Part shown: one piece after another, positions 39,696-49,972 of the stretch
Position numbering within the stretch: position 1 is the first letter of the stretch
Layout: each line of letters begins with the position of its first letter
Source: Saccharomyces paradoxus
Taxonomy: Eukaryota; Ascomycota; Saccharomycetes; Saccharomycetales; Saccharomycetaceae
Length of the DNA stretch: 64,000 bases
Assembly (NCBI RefSeq): GCF_002079055.1
Contig: NC_047500.1
Coordinates: forward strand, 682,001 to 746,000
Reading direction: 5' to 3'
Notes under the pieces: generated by a model
Seen by the model: the letters and a program-made list of their open reading frames with translations, nothing else
Told to the model about the DNA's origin: nothing
Database searches by the model: none
Made by a program: the position numbers and the translations under genes

Positions 39696-41291
39696 CTAGA
39701 TGCATGCGGGAAAAACAACAATGCTGATGATGCAGAAAACTACTGCATATACGACTGAGGTATAATTCATGTTTCCTGCAGTAACCGGTAGTGTGTACGG
39801 GAAAGACAAAAATACCAGGCAGAATAAGGTCCATAGGATACATATAATATGGGGAATCAGAGACATACGACGACGGTTAGGCCTGCTAATACAATTTACG
39901 TCACTCTCAATTCTATGGACGAATTTTTCTTTATTAACAACGAAGAGGAATATAAAAGAAGGAACTGCATAGGACATTAGCAGCAGGGTGATACATGCCG
40001 TGATGATTGCGTTAAAAGCGGTGCTGGATCCCATAAAGATGCAGCCAATTATCGTGACGCATATCTGCGACAAAAAGTGGGCATATAATGGAGATTTAAA
40101 CCCAGGTGTCAAAATGGCTAGCTTCTTCAACGACTTGTTTCCCAAGGAACCCTCTTTATAAAATGGTGCGTAACTCTTCCCGAATGATTGCAGGATTCGA
40201 CTTTGCCAAGTTCCGCTTGCAATGCCTGAAACGAAACCTGTCGTAATACACATACATTGCAGGAAGACGCTGAGATTTCTATTACCTGTGGCCTGGTAAA
40301 ATATTTCTACGATAGGTAAGATAGACTCAACAACTGCCGTTTTGTCAGTGATGCAGAAAAACAAACCGACACAATAAATAAAACTAGTCACAAAGCCCAC
40401 AATGATGGTGGTGATAATAACTTTGGGAACTAAGAAACGTGATTTGCTGTAACCAACTTCATCAATCATGTGCGTGGCGGAATCGATGCCAACAAATGCC
40501 CAAATAGGATTGACCAAACCGACAACAAATGCCATTCCCGATGAATTCCAGCCTGTTTGATTATCAAAACTCCCAAATATATTAGAAGCCTTGGGCCATG
40601 GGTCTACGGTGTTGTCAGATCTTGAAACAATACAAATGATGAAAGTCATGGCGAAAGATAATAGAGATGTGTAGAGCCCAAACTGAGAAATGTAGGGCAG
40701 TGGAGTTGAATAAATATTGAAAAGTGTTAAAACGGCATTAATACATTGGTAACCCACAAACACATGCCAATGTTTTAATTCATAATCTGGATGCAACAAG
40801 TTATGAATACCAATACAACTCATTGACAAAGATGAGCAGATACTTGCTGTAGTGAAAATGGCGCCGAAATAGTTCAGCAACCCCACGACCATGGATGAAA
40901 CCTTTTGAAATTTGGAAGAAACTTCCACGTTAGCAGTTTGACAATAGTTTTCGAGGAAGACTTCTTCATCGTCGTCAGAAGGGTCCTCGTACTCGGGGGT
41001 TTTCAAAGGTGCTGATTCTTGCTCCAACATTTTAAGAACCCAAAATGAACCACCACTGCTATTTGGCAGTATGGCAGCAAAATCCCCCAGAGATATACCA
41101 CACATGAGACTGAAGAATGCAGCAATTATCAACCCATAGATGATAAGCAGTGGCCCTCCACTGGCAATACCAACGGCCATCGATGCAGAGATACCGACCC
41201 ACGAGCAACTTAATGAGAATGCGATACCTAGCAGTGACCACCAATTGAAATGCTTGTCAAACTTGACTTCTGACCTTTCTGAACTAGACAT
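39696..41291 (-). CDS. BIO5: BIO5, KAPA/DAPA (7-keto-8-aminopelargonate) permease, 531 aa
   Basis: ATG at 41291; a stop codon lies five codons upstream, so the start is firm. The APC-type amino-acid permease fold has about twelve spans, with an acidic loop (EDPSDDDEEVFLENY) after the second or third. Bio5 imports the biotin precursors 7-keto- and 7,8-diaminopelargonate, which Bio3 and Bio4 next door convert. I recall 561 aa for the S288C protein; here the frame stops after FPACI and 21 more sense codons follow the stop in frame, so the tail may be shorter in this strain. BIO4 is 138 bp upstream in the same direction. Confidence 0.93.
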   Translation of the reverse strand: MSSSERSEVKFDKHFNWWSLLGIAFSLSCSWVGISASMAVGIASGGPLLIIYGLIIAAFFSLMCGISLGDFAAILPNSSGGSFWVLKMLEQESAPLKTPEYEDPSDDDEEVFLENYCQTANVEVSSKFQKVSSMVVGLLNYFGAIFTTASICSSLSMSCIGIHNLLHPDYELKHWHVFVGYQCINAVLTLFNIYSTPLPYISQFGLYTSLLSFAMTFIICIVSRSDNTVDPWPKASNIFGSFDNQTGWNSSGMAFVVGLVNPIWAFVGIDSATHMIDEVGYSKSRFLVPKVIITTIIVGFVTSFIYCVGLFFCITDKTAVVESILPIVEIFYQATGNRNLSVFLQCMCITTGFVSGIASGTWQSRILQSFGKSYAPFYKEGSLGNKSLKKLAILTPGFKSPLYAHFLSQICVTIIGCIFMGSSTAFNAIITACITLLLMSYAVPSFIFLFVVNKEKFVHRIESDVNCISRPNRRRMSLIPHIICILWTLFCLVFLSFPYTLPVTAGNMNYTSVVYAVVFCIISIVVFPACI

Positions 41292-41429
41292 TTTACTTCC
41301 GTTCTATAACGATCTGGAACAAATGAGAAAAAAATATTTGTTTCGTATATAGATAGGAGCACTACACCAACTCAGGTCAAACCATGCTACTTATATAGCT
41401 GATGAAAGCCTCGCACTTTTTTATTTAAA

Positions 41430-42146
41430 CTATTTTACGTATTTGTTGTCTTGTTGGGTCATTAATGACTCCACCGATGGCAGCTCATGCAACGCCATAT
41501 CCAGATCGTGGCCCGTGGTGCATTGTGCAACCTGTGCCATAATATTGACACCGAACTTCTTCAGGGCCTGCACGTTGCCTTCATTCGGTTCCCCATTGAG
41601 AATGACCCCAAAAAGGTGGCTTCTCAAACCATTGTCGCAAAGATGATTCCAAGTCAGCAACGTGTGATTCAGAGTCCCCAGCCCGCTGCGTGCCACAACA
41701 ACCACGTACACTGGACGGCCGCTAGTCTCAATCAGATGTTTAATTAGATCCGTAGTAATTTCCAATTTACGAGTGATGGGAACGCAAACCCCGCCAGCTC
41801 CTTCTACGACCAATGGATTCTCTGCGCTCCACTCTTCAGGAATTACGAAATCCAACAACTTGATGTCGACATTAGGTTCGTACTCCATAGCCTGGAGAGG
41901 AGATAGAGGCTTCTGCAGCGTATAAGTGGGCGTGAATATCCGTGGTTGCCAAGTTGATGCGGCTACTTTGAAATTTTTCAATGTCTCGGAGTCACCTTGA
42001 TCTGACTCAATTCCAGTCTGTACGGGTTTCCAGTATGCAGCTTTCCATTTGTGTACCAGCAATGCTGATACAAAGGTCTTACCGACGTCAGTGTCTGTGC
42101 CGGTGACGAATACAATTGGTTGTTGTTGTTGAGATTTGCTGTTCAT
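41430..42146 (-). CDS. BIO4: BIO4, dethiobiotin synthetase, 238 aa
   Basis: The first in-frame ATG is at 42146, giving 238 aa. The P-loop [13 protein letters not shown] is the signature of BioD enzymes; [12 protein letters not shown] and [18 protein letters not shown] are the other conserved blocks. It closes the ureido ring of biotin from DAPA, CO2 and ATP. Yeast BIO3 and BIO4 are generally held to derive from bacteria by horizontal transfer. BIO4 and BIO3 are divergent and share a 222-bp promoter. Confidence 0.96.
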   Translation of the reverse strand: MNSKSQQQQPIVFVTGTDTDVGKTFVSALLVHKWKAAYWKPVQTGIESDQGDSETLKNFKVAASTWQPRIFTPTYTLQKPLSPLQAMEYEPNVDIKLLDFVIPEEWSAENPLVVEGAGGVCVPITRKLEITTDLIKHLIETSGRPVYVVVVARSGLGTLNHTLLTWNHLCDNGLRSHLFGVILNGEPNEGNVQALKKFGVNIMAQVAQCTTGHDLDMALHELPSVESLMTQQDNKYVK

Positions 42147-42368
42147 GACTTGTGTGTTGGTGATTTTTTGAGTGCTTTTCACTCGCCTGCCTGTGATAAA
42201 AAGTATATCTCTTTATATACTTTAGCAAACGAACTACCAGCGGGATTTTGTTTTGTTTTGCCCAATAATTTCGAGTTATAAATAGCCATTGTTTGTATAT
42301 TTCATTTTCTTTTGGTCAGGAGGATGTCAGCGGTGAAATTCTTTTTTCATTGATAGGAACAACAACTA
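42147..42368. promoter_or_regulatory. Shared BIO4-BIO3 divergent promoter
   Basis: 222 bp lie between the two start codons. TATA-like elements are visible near each side (TATATACTTT around 42215 and TATAAATA around 42276). I looked for the Vhr1 pattern AATCA-N8-TGAYT and did not find it. Confidence 0.6.
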
Positions 42369-43811
42369 ATGTCTCAAGAAATTTCATATACACCAGCTGT
42401 CGCGGAGCTGTTAGATTTTGATAAAAAACACATTTGGCATCCTTACACGTCATTGAGGTCTCCATTGAATGTGTACCCGGTGAAGAGCGCCCACGGATGC
42501 AAGCTTGTGTTGGATACCGACTCACCAGTGGACGTAGAGGTGATCGACGCCATGTCGTCGTGGTGGTGTGTTATTCACGGGTACAATAATCCAGAATTAA
42601 ATGAGGCTCTTACCAACCAAATGTTGAAGTTTTCTCATGTCCTTCTTGGTGGGTTCACTCATAAGGGAGCTGTGAATCTAGTTCAAAAACTTTTAAAAGT
42701 AATTGATGAACCTCCTTTGCAGTATTGCTTCCTCGCAGATTCTGGCTCAGTAGCAGTTGAAGTGGCTTTGAAGATGGCTTTACAGTCAAACATGTCACAA
42801 GAAGCTACGAAAAATAGGACAAAGTTTTTGACAATTAAGAACGGGTACCACGGTGACACATTTGGTGCTATGAGTGTGTGTGATCCTGAGAATTCTATGC
42901 ATCACATCTACAATGATCGGCTCAGCGAAAACATCTTTGCTCAAGCTCCCTCTATTGTCGATGGTCTGCCAACCAGTCAGAATGGTTTCGAGGACCTTTG
43001 GAACGAAGAAGATGTTAATGATCTCAAGAAGCAATTTGAATTGCATAGCGGCGAGATATGTGCCGTGATTTTGGAGCCTATCCTACAGGGTGCAGGAGGT
43101 TTACGACCATATCATCCACAATTCTTAATCGAAGTTCAGAAACTGTGTAACCAATACGACGTTCTCTTTATCATGGATGAGATTGCTACCGGATTTGGTA
43201 GAACAGGTGAGATCTTCGCATTTAAGCACTGCCAAAAATATCAGGACCAACGTGGCATCAGTCCTTCCGATCAAGTCAAAGTTGTTCCTGACATAATGTG
43301 CGTTGGGAAGGGCCTGACCAGTGGGTATATGACTATGAGTGCCGTAGTGGTCAACGACAAAGTCGCTTCCAGGATCTCTTCTCCCAATAGCCCTACTGGT
43401 GGCTGTTTCATGCATGGTCCAACTTTCATGGGTAATGCCTTGGCATGCAGTGTGGCAGAAAAGTCCATGGATATACTGCTACGTGGTGAGTGGAGAAGAC
43501 AAGTGTCTGCAATTGAAAACCAGATTTACAGAGAACTGTACGAGTACATCAAGAACCCAGATAATGGGCTCATTGGAACTGTTGTCAAACGTGTGTCAGT
43601 TGTTGGAGCAGTAGGTATCGTAGAGCTATACAAGAAGACAGATCCTGAGTGGTTCCAGAAGAAGTTTATATCCAAGGGGGTACATATCCGACCTTTCAAC
43701 TGCCTGTGTTACATTATGCCGCCTTATGTGATCACATCAGAGGAATTGACGCAGGTTAATCAAGTCTTGATTGAAGTCCTACATGAGTGGAAAGCCCACA
43801 TAAACCAGTGA
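42369..43811 (+). CDS. BIO3: BIO3, DAPA aminotransferase, 480 aa
   Basis: ATG at 42369; 480 aa as in yeast. A class III PLP aminotransferase: HPYTSLRSP near the start, DSGSVAVEVALKMA, FIMDEIATGFGRTGE with the pyridine-binding Asp270, and CVGKGLTSGY with the PLP lysine Lys314. It converts KAPA to DAPA using SAM as the amino donor in the BioA family. It acts between Bio5 (precursor import) and Bio4 (next step). Confidence 0.97.
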   Translation: MSQEISYTPAVAELLDFDKKHIWHPYTSLRSPLNVYPVKSAHGCKLVLDTDSPVDVEVIDAMSSWWCVIHGYNNPELNEALTNQMLKFSHVLLGGFTHKGAVNLVQKLLKVIDEPPLQYCFLADSGSVAVEVALKMALQSNMSQEATKNRTKFLTIKNGYHGDTFGAMSVCDPENSMHHIYNDRLSENIFAQAPSIVDGLPTSQNGFEDLWNEEDVNDLKKQFELHSGEICAVILEPILQGAGGLRPYHPQFLIEVQKLCNQYDVLFIMDEIATGFGRTGEIFAFKHCQKYQDQRGISPSDQVKVVPDIMCVGKGLTSGYMTMSAVVVNDKVASRISSPNSPTGGCFMHGPTFMGNALACSVAEKSMDILLRGEWRRQVSAIENQIYRELYEYIKNPDNGLIGTVVKRVSVVGAVGIVELYKKTDPEWFQKKFISKGVHIRPFNCLCYIMPPYVITSEELTQVNQVLIEVLHEWKAHINQ

Positions 43812-44906
43812 TTTACGTTCTCATCAAGCCATTTATCAACGAATTCTTATCTTTCCTCTACGTAGAGTGCATTTTTTTACGCCATTATTTATATTAATGC
43901 AACTTAAATAAAGTTTATTGTTATTTATTCTAGCTGCCCTTCATTATTGCTTTTCAGGTCATAAAGGCTTATAGAAGCCCACTGCACAAAAAGGGCTTAA
44001 CTAGTTCAAAAAAAAAAAAAAAAAGAAGGTGCCGCAGGAAAGTGCGAGTTGAGGAATCAGCATTAAAATGATCCGTATTCGCCTACCGGCCAGCTTTGCG
44101 ATGGATTATCGTCTCCTCTGTTATTCCATTAATGCTATCTACACTCCTCAGCGGCTGTAGCGCGCCGTTACTTTATCTTCTATTCATCCTGAAAAGAATG
44201 AACAAGATAGAACACTATTGACCTAACTTGCTCTACAACTAATTTCCATTGAACCGTGTCCTCCAGCACCCCCTTCTGAACTCTCTAGGAAGAAACTTCT
44301 AGCAGAGTCAAGAGTATCATTGAGCCAAATTTAGTACCCCGTTCAACGTTTGCCTTTGGTTACCTTATCCTATTCGTAACAATATAACTACGTCTTCCTC
44401 TACTGACTTATCGTGGTCACTGTTTACAAGAGCTCGAATGATGAAAACGATGTTTATATATATTTTATACTGTGGATGAGCTTACAAGATGTACTGGCTC
44501 CAGGCTTTTCACTGAGATCAAACACTTGTTCTCCTAAATGAGAAAACACTTTGGCATCACACTGAGGCAACAGGGCAACATTTTCCCTCGAATACTGTTA
44601 TTATCAAAACAAGCAATGTCAGTAATTCTCCAGATCAACATCTAAGATTACCAATATCGCAGCCTTTGCAAAATTGGTAATGTTACCCTCCAAGTAATTG
44701 TGTGACCTCTCTTCTGAAGATAAACATTGCGCCTCTTTAATTAAAGCAGCAACACTACTTCATCCTGGTTTTGTTATTCAGGGAAAAGATCGGCAGTGTT
44801 ATGCAACACATGGAAAAGATGAAATTTGTTGGCGTAAAATTGAGTCCCTTGTTTTGAGGAAAAAGTGCCATCTTTAATAGCGCACTGAAAAAGGCAGCTG
44901 CAAAAC
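43812..44906. other. Intergenic BIO3-MNT4
   Basis: 1.1 kb without a gene that I can support. It has a 17-A run near 44008 and a perfect 9-bp inverted repeat ATTACCAAT (44647-44655) / ATTGGTAAT (44673-44681) about 230 bp before MNT4. Confidence 0.55.
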
Positions 44907-46649
44907 ATGGTATTGCGCATACGAAGAACTAAGAAGTTGGCGCTATTAATCTTCACATCATTGTTATTTCTCATTGTTCTATTTAGGGTCTACCCACAAT
45001 ATTCGTTTTCCGACCATTTCGAAACACACAGAAAAGATGATCCTTCTGGCAATGTGCACTGCCTTTCTAGAGTGCTTCAACTAGGAGGATATGAAAAGCC
45101 AGGGTTAACAAGTGGATTCTACGAACCAAATAGGTGGAAATCTTTTATATCTTACATGACTGGAGGTCGCAAGGATGTGAAAACTGTGTCCCAATCGTTA
45201 TCCAATTTGGATTTGTATCAAAAATGCTCCAAAGAAACCCACGTTGATCAGGATGTTCCTCTTCTTCGTAGGGTAGAAAGCAAGTTGTTCCCTTATGTAA
45301 ACTTCACAGCTCTGAATAATGAAGAATCTCAAGATTTTTGGCCTGTTCATACTCGATTTGATGGAACGACGTTCCGTGGACGGGTGTTACAATTTTCCTC
45401 TGAAAACAATTCGTTCATTGGAACTTCACCCATTGAATTCAAGGTCAGCGAACCTTTTTGGGAGAACTGGTTGAATTCAGCTCTCCAAAGAAATTCAAAA
45501 GGTCTGGTAATGAGCGTATCGGATTATCTGGTGGCTGATACGATTCGACTAATAAGAGTTTTACGGCTGTTAAATAATTCTCTTCCGATTGAAATTGTTC
45601 ACAAGTCGGATTTACATGAGAGTTCTCAACAGCTCTTGATAGCATCCGCCAGAGAATCTGGGTCCTTGAATTATCCCCCTCAGGAATTATGGTTTCTGGA
45701 CGTGAAGGACATGTTAAATGACGAATATATAGCAAAGTTCAAGCGATTTTCGAATAAATGGCTAGCAATTACCTTTTCCTCATTTCAAATACCAATCTTT
45801 TTAGATTCAGATACTGTGCCATTTGTCCCACTAGATACACTATATGAAATGGACGAGTTTAAAAGAACTGGCACACTTTTTTTTAAAGACAGGAGTTTTC
45901 CAACTTCCAAGTTGAGCTCTCTCCAGGTTAGAGTTTTGAAGCAGATAATTAATAATAGTCTGGGTATATCTTCAGATTCGAAACAAGGTTTTGAAATTCT
46001 AAAAAAAAATCTAAACGACGAGATGGCAACTGATGCCATAGAAAGCCTGATTCTCAAGAAACAAAAGCATTACATGGATAGCGGCTTACTAATATTCGAC
46101 AAGCAAAAACATTTTTTTTGTCTACCAATCGCAATAATGCTGCAGTTCTCGCCCATCCAAGAATATTTCCATGGTGATAAAGAATGGTTTTGGCTTAGTT
46201 TGTTCATATTTAAAAAAGAGTTTACTTTTTATCCAGTAGAGGCCTCAAATGTGGGGGAAGTAGAGGAACTGAGGACTCCAGAAAGTGGTAAGATCTGTTC
46301 TAGCCAACTATCTCACACGGACATGTATGGTAATCTTTTGTGGTTGAATGGCGGTCTATCCGTTTGCAAAAAAAATTGTTGGGATTATGATTTTAGAAAG
46401 CATAAGGATATTGCGGCTGAATACAAGAGCGTTAAAGAATTACAGAAGCACTATCAATCACCCGTGAAACTCGAAGCTGTCATAATACCCGATGTTAACA
46501 AGGCCCCCTGGTTGCAACAAAACGAATGCGTTATGTACAGCTACTGTACTCATTATAAGAAGGGAAAATACGGAAAATTGATAGATTTTACAGATTCCCA
46601 AAGGAGAAATTACGAGAAAGTTGTGAAATTATGGAACGAGGTTGTATAG
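44907..46649 (+). CDS. MNT4: MNT4, alpha-1,3-mannosyltransferase of the MNN1 family, 580 aa
   Basis: ATG at 44907; 580 aa as in yeast. Type II Golgi topology: a short basic cytosolic tail (MVLRIRRTKK), a signal-anchor at about residues 12-29 (ALLIFTSLLFLIVLF), then the lumenal catalytic domain. The metal and sugar-nucleotide site FLDSDTVPFVP is the DxD motif; LNGGLSVCKKNCWDYDF and the C-terminal Cys residues are typical of the family. It adds terminal alpha-1,3-mannose to O-linked chains and is mainly active in sporulation. Confidence 0.96.
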   Translation: MVLRIRRTKKLALLIFTSLLFLIVLFRVYPQYSFSDHFETHRKDDPSGNVHCLSRVLQLGGYEKPGLTSGFYEPNRWKSFISYMTGGRKDVKTVSQSLSNLDLYQKCSKETHVDQDVPLLRRVESKLFPYVNFTALNNEESQDFWPVHTRFDGTTFRGRVLQFSSENNSFIGTSPIEFKVSEPFWENWLNSALQRNSKGLVMSVSDYLVADTIRLIRVLRLLNNSLPIEIVHKSDLHESSQQLLIASARESGSLNYPPQELWFLDVKDMLNDEYIAKFKRFSNKWLAITFSSFQIPIFLDSDTVPFVPLDTLYEMDEFKRTGTLFFKDRSFPTSKLSSLQVRVLKQIINNSLGISSDSKQGFEILKKNLNDEMATDAIESLILKKQKHYMDSGLLIFDKQKHFFCLPIAIMLQFSPIQEYFHGDKEWFWLSLFIFKKEFTFYPVEASNVGEVEELRTPESGKICSSQLSHTDMYGNLLWLNGGLSVCKKNCWDYDFRKHKDIAAEYKSVKELQKHYQSPVKLEAVIIPDVNKAPWLQQNECVMYSYCTHYKKGKYGKLIDFTDSQRRNYEKVVKLWNEVV

Positions 46650-46971
46650 GGTATAGCTTTATATGAATACGCTCACCTTCTATAGGTTTTATGAGCCTAC
46701 TTTTTATAAGCTACTCTTAGCACAGTGCCATTTTCACATTCATATTTAGTTCATATTGTGTAAAATTCGCTTAGGGAGAGCTTTTTTCTTTGGACCCTTG
46801 CACAAAAGAATTAATAGCGCCGTAGTTAAACAGCTAGGGAATGAGTATTTGATTTTTGTAGTACTAAGTATATCGGATGAAAGTGAATTCTGCATGTATA
46901 ACTAGAAAACTTCTTTTCTTGCCTAGAATTATCAATGATTAATGTTTTAGTTTCAAACGACGAATTGTACG

Positions 46972-46983
46972 ACGCACGTGCGT
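46972..46983. promoter_or_regulatory. 12-bp palindrome ACGCACGTGCGT (E-box)
   Basis: A perfect palindrome around CACGTG, a possible Cbf1/Pho4-type site, 833 bp upstream of FRE4. A GGCACCC motif lies 13 bp to its right. Confidence 0.4.
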
Positions 46984-47377
46984 AAAGAGTGCCTGGCACC
47001 CAGTTCTGCTATTTGTAGAGGGAAATTTTCTTTACAAATAAGCCCTACAACAGCTTAGGAAGTAAGTTTATTTTCGAGAGGCATAGATATCTGAGTAGCG
47101 TTTTTTCTTTTTTTCCGGAATGTGTAAGATGACGTTTTCGAGATCAAGCGGGCGCTAGCAAGAAACTTCTACGAAGAGCAACGTGGCTGAGAAGAGAAGA
47201 ATAATGAAAGCATGCCATGGAATAATTCTAGAAGAGGGGGACCTGCTTCTCAAAACACGTAATCTGAATCTCAAAGTAATTCCGTGCAAGATAAGATCTT
47301 GGCTTCGTAAGCAAGAACGGCTTTTTTCCGATAGCAGAACTCTTTTTTGTTTTTTTATGCAAGACCGTCTAGAAATT

Positions 47378-47384
47378 TGCACCC
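47378..47384 (+). promoter_or_regulatory. Candidate Aft1 site of FRE4
   Basis: TGCACCC at 47378-47384 matches the Aft1/Aft2 core (GCACCC), 432 bp upstream of the FRE4 ATG. The nearby TGCACCT at about 47418 is a weaker relative. FRE4 is iron-regulated. Confidence 0.45.
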
Positions 47385-47815
47385 TATTTAAGACAGACAC
47401 TCAACGAATGCCACAATTGCACCTGGTTTCATAGGACCCTGAGGGAACAATACTCAAAAGGCCAAAGGCTGCTGGTAAAGGTCCCGATATATCCCTTGAC
47501 TACTGATGACTATCGTAAAAATGAGGTTACGGTTTCTGTATCATCAGAAAAATTTTTTTCGTTAAGGCAAACACGTCTGCCCATCCATAGGGAATTCCTA
47601 ACGTAGTATATTGAGCAAAATAGTCTAAACCCTAATAGTTCTTGCAGCTACGCAACACATTCGTTAAAAATACCAGTTTTTTCCTCTCTTTCTTAATCTT
47701 GAATGATTCTCATATAAAACAACTGGAGAATCCGAAAGATACTCGAGTTGATTGCGTTTCCCCACCATTTATTTCTTACATTTCAGATGGCTAAATAGGC
47801 TTAATAAGCAGAACC

Positions 47816-49972
47816 ATGTTAATACATATTATATCCTTCCTTCTGTGCTTTCAGCTTTCGGTTGCAAAGGCTCCGCCCAGTAAAACCTCTCTAATAAATA
47901 CTCATGAAAGAAGGTCGATATATTCATGCTACGTCGGTTTACGTAAAGAAACCTGGGGGTTCAATGGCTCCGCTATATGCCGGTATGAGCCAGCAATTCA
48001 ATCAATGCTTTACTGTCTTTACGAGGACACGCATGAGAAAGGGTATTCAAATAAAACTTTGGAGAAAGGTTTCGAAGAAATGAGACAATTTTGCTATACA
48101 GCAAAGTTTTTGAACATGACTGATGCCGAGTTTTACACTTCATTGGATAATGGAACATACTATATTCAAGATCAACCTAAGGCTGGCATCAATATCACTT
48201 ATCCCATCAGACTGAACACCACACTGAGAAAAGCATACTACGATGCTTATTATGGTTACTACTATAATCATGACATTCCGTATTATTTTGGGGGCATTAT
48301 CTGTGCATATTTTGTAGGTGTCATGTTGCTTGCAGGTTTGATTCGTTTTCTGAATTATACCCCAATAAAAAAGATTATGCTCAAGCAAAAGCTAATCAAC
48401 TATGTGAGAGGTTATACCACCCTACCCACTCTCTATAAAAAGCATGCAGAACCTTTCTCGTATTTGAAAGTGATAACTGGCTACTTTCCAACTAGATTTG
48501 AAACGTTAGTTATTTTAGGCTACCTCATACTTCATACCATTTTCATGGCTTACAAATATCAATATGATCCCTACCACATCATATTTGCTGCCCATAGAGC
48601 AGAGGTGGCACATTTTGTTGCGTACAGAAGCGGTATACTTTCCTTCGCACACCTGCCACTCATTGTTCTATTTGCGGGAAGAAATAACTTTCTTCAATTT
48701 ATTTCTGGCTTGAAACACACCTCATTCATTGTGTTTCACAAGTGGCTGGGAAGAATGATGTTTCTTGACGCAGTAATTCATGCTGCAGGCTTTACAAACT
48801 ATTATTTGTATTATAAAAAATGGAACACAGTTAGGTTAAGAGTTTATTGGAAATTCGGTATTGCAGCCACCTGTTTAGCGGGAATGCTGATTTTCTTTTC
48901 TATTGCAGCATTTAGAAGACACTACTATGAAACTTTTATGGCGCTCCATATAGTATTCGCAGCACTATTTCTTTATACCTGTTGGGAGCACGTTACTAAC
49001 TTCAGCGGTATTGAATGGATTTACGCGGCAATAGCAATTTGGGGAGTTGATAGAATTGTACGTATCGCCAGAATTGCACTCTTGGGATTCCCCAAAGCAG
49101 ATCTACAACTGGTTGGGTCCGATTTAGTCCGTGTAACGGTAAAAAAGCCAGAGAGGTTTTGGAAGGCAAAACCAGGCCAATACGTTTTCGTTTCCTTCTT
49201 ACGTCCCCTGTGCTTCTGGCAGTCGCATCCATTTACAGTCATGGATTCTTGCGTAAACGATGGAGAATTGGTCATCATTCTGAAAGCAAAGAAGGGTGTG
49301 ACAAAACTGGTAAGAAACTTTGTTGAACGCAAAGGCGGCAAGGCATCCATGAGATTGGCCATCGAAGGTCCTTATGGCTCCAACTCCACCGCCCATCGCT
49401 TTGATAATGTCCTACTTTTGGCAGGTGGGTCAGGGCTTCCTGGCCCAATTTCTCATGCTCTTGAATTAGGGAAAACAACGGCTGCAAACGATAAAAACTT
49501 TGTACAGTTAGTTGTAGCAGTAAGAGGACTAGATATGCTCAACGCGTGTAAAAAAGAACTAGTGGCATTGAAGGGCTTGAATGTTCAAGTTCATATTTAC
49601 AATTCTAAACAAGAGCTAGCTTCGGCTGAAGAAACCTGCTCAAATAAAGTCAAAAATGGTGAAACGACAGCAGAAAAGACTCCATCTAGTCTAAACAATT
49701 CAGAGAAAGCTCTTTCTGAAAGTGAAAATACAGAACAACCTCTTTCCTTGAGTGACATGTCTGTCGCTGATTTAGATTTTGCCACTTTGCATACTGGAAG
49801 ACCAAATGTCGAAGAACTATTGAACGAATCTGTTAATCATCCTGGTTCGCTCGCTGTCGTATGTTGCGGACCACCTGTTTTCGTCGATACCGCTAGAAAT
49901 CAAACTGCAAAAGCTGTTATCAGGAACCCATCAAGAATGATTGAATACTTGGAAGAATATCAAGCTTGGTAA
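47816..49972 (+). CDS. FRE4: FRE4, plasma-membrane ferric reductase, 718 aa
   Basis: ATG at 47816. A signal peptide (residues 1-18, ISFLLCFQLSVAKA) precedes an extracellular Cys-containing domain and a ferric-reductase membrane domain with paired heme-binding histidines (HRAEVAHFV, HKWLGRMMFLDAVIHAAG). An FAD-binding HPFTV motif, GPYGS and the NADPH-binding VLLLAGGSGLPGP follow, with a C-terminal CCGPPVF. It reduces ferric siderophores such as rhodotorulic acid so that iron can be taken up. One residue shorter than the S288C form I recall (719). Confidence 0.95.
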   Translation: MLIHIISFLLCFQLSVAKAPPSKTSLINTHERRSIYSCYVGLRKETWGFNGSAICRYEPAIQSMLYCLYEDTHEKGYSNKTLEKGFEEMRQFCYTAKFLNMTDAEFYTSLDNGTYYIQDQPKAGINITYPIRLNTTLRKAYYDAYYGYYYNHDIPYYFGGIICAYFVGVMLLAGLIRFLNYTPIKKIMLKQKLINYVRGYTTLPTLYKKHAEPFSYLKVITGYFPTRFETLVILGYLILHTIFMAYKYQYDPYHIIFAAHRAEVAHFVAYRSGILSFAHLPLIVLFAGRNNFLQFISGLKHTSFIVFHKWLGRMMFLDAVIHAAGFTNYYLYYKKWNTVRLRVYWKFGIAATCLAGMLIFFSIAAFRRHYYETFMALHIVFAALFLYTCWEHVTNFSGIEWIYAAIAIWGVDRIVRIARIALLGFPKADLQLVGSDLVRVTVKKPERFWKAKPGQYVFVSFLRPLCFWQSHPFTVMDSCVNDGELVIILKAKKGVTKLVRNFVERKGGKASMRLAIEGPYGSNSTAHRFDNVLLLAGGSGLPGPISHALELGKTTAANDKNFVQLVVAVRGLDMLNACKKELVALKGLNVQVHIYNSKQELASAEETCSNKVKNGETTAEKTPSSLNNSEKALSESENTEQPLSLSDMSVADLDFATLHTGRPNVEELLNESVNHPGSLAVVCCGPPVFVDTARNQTAKAVIRNPSRMIEYLEEYQAW

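Larger units (their letters stand above)
46650..47815. other. Intergenic MNT4-FRE4
   Basis: 1.2 kb without a supported gene; the 83-codon frame at 47183-47434 has no features. It is the long promoter of FRE4. A 12-bp perfect palindrome with a CACGTG core (46972-46983) and Aft1-type sites are noted. Confidence 0.55.

Noticed and set aside
47183-47434. An 83-codon frame in the FRE4 promoter
   Set aside because: No recognisable features; basic composition typical of chance frames.
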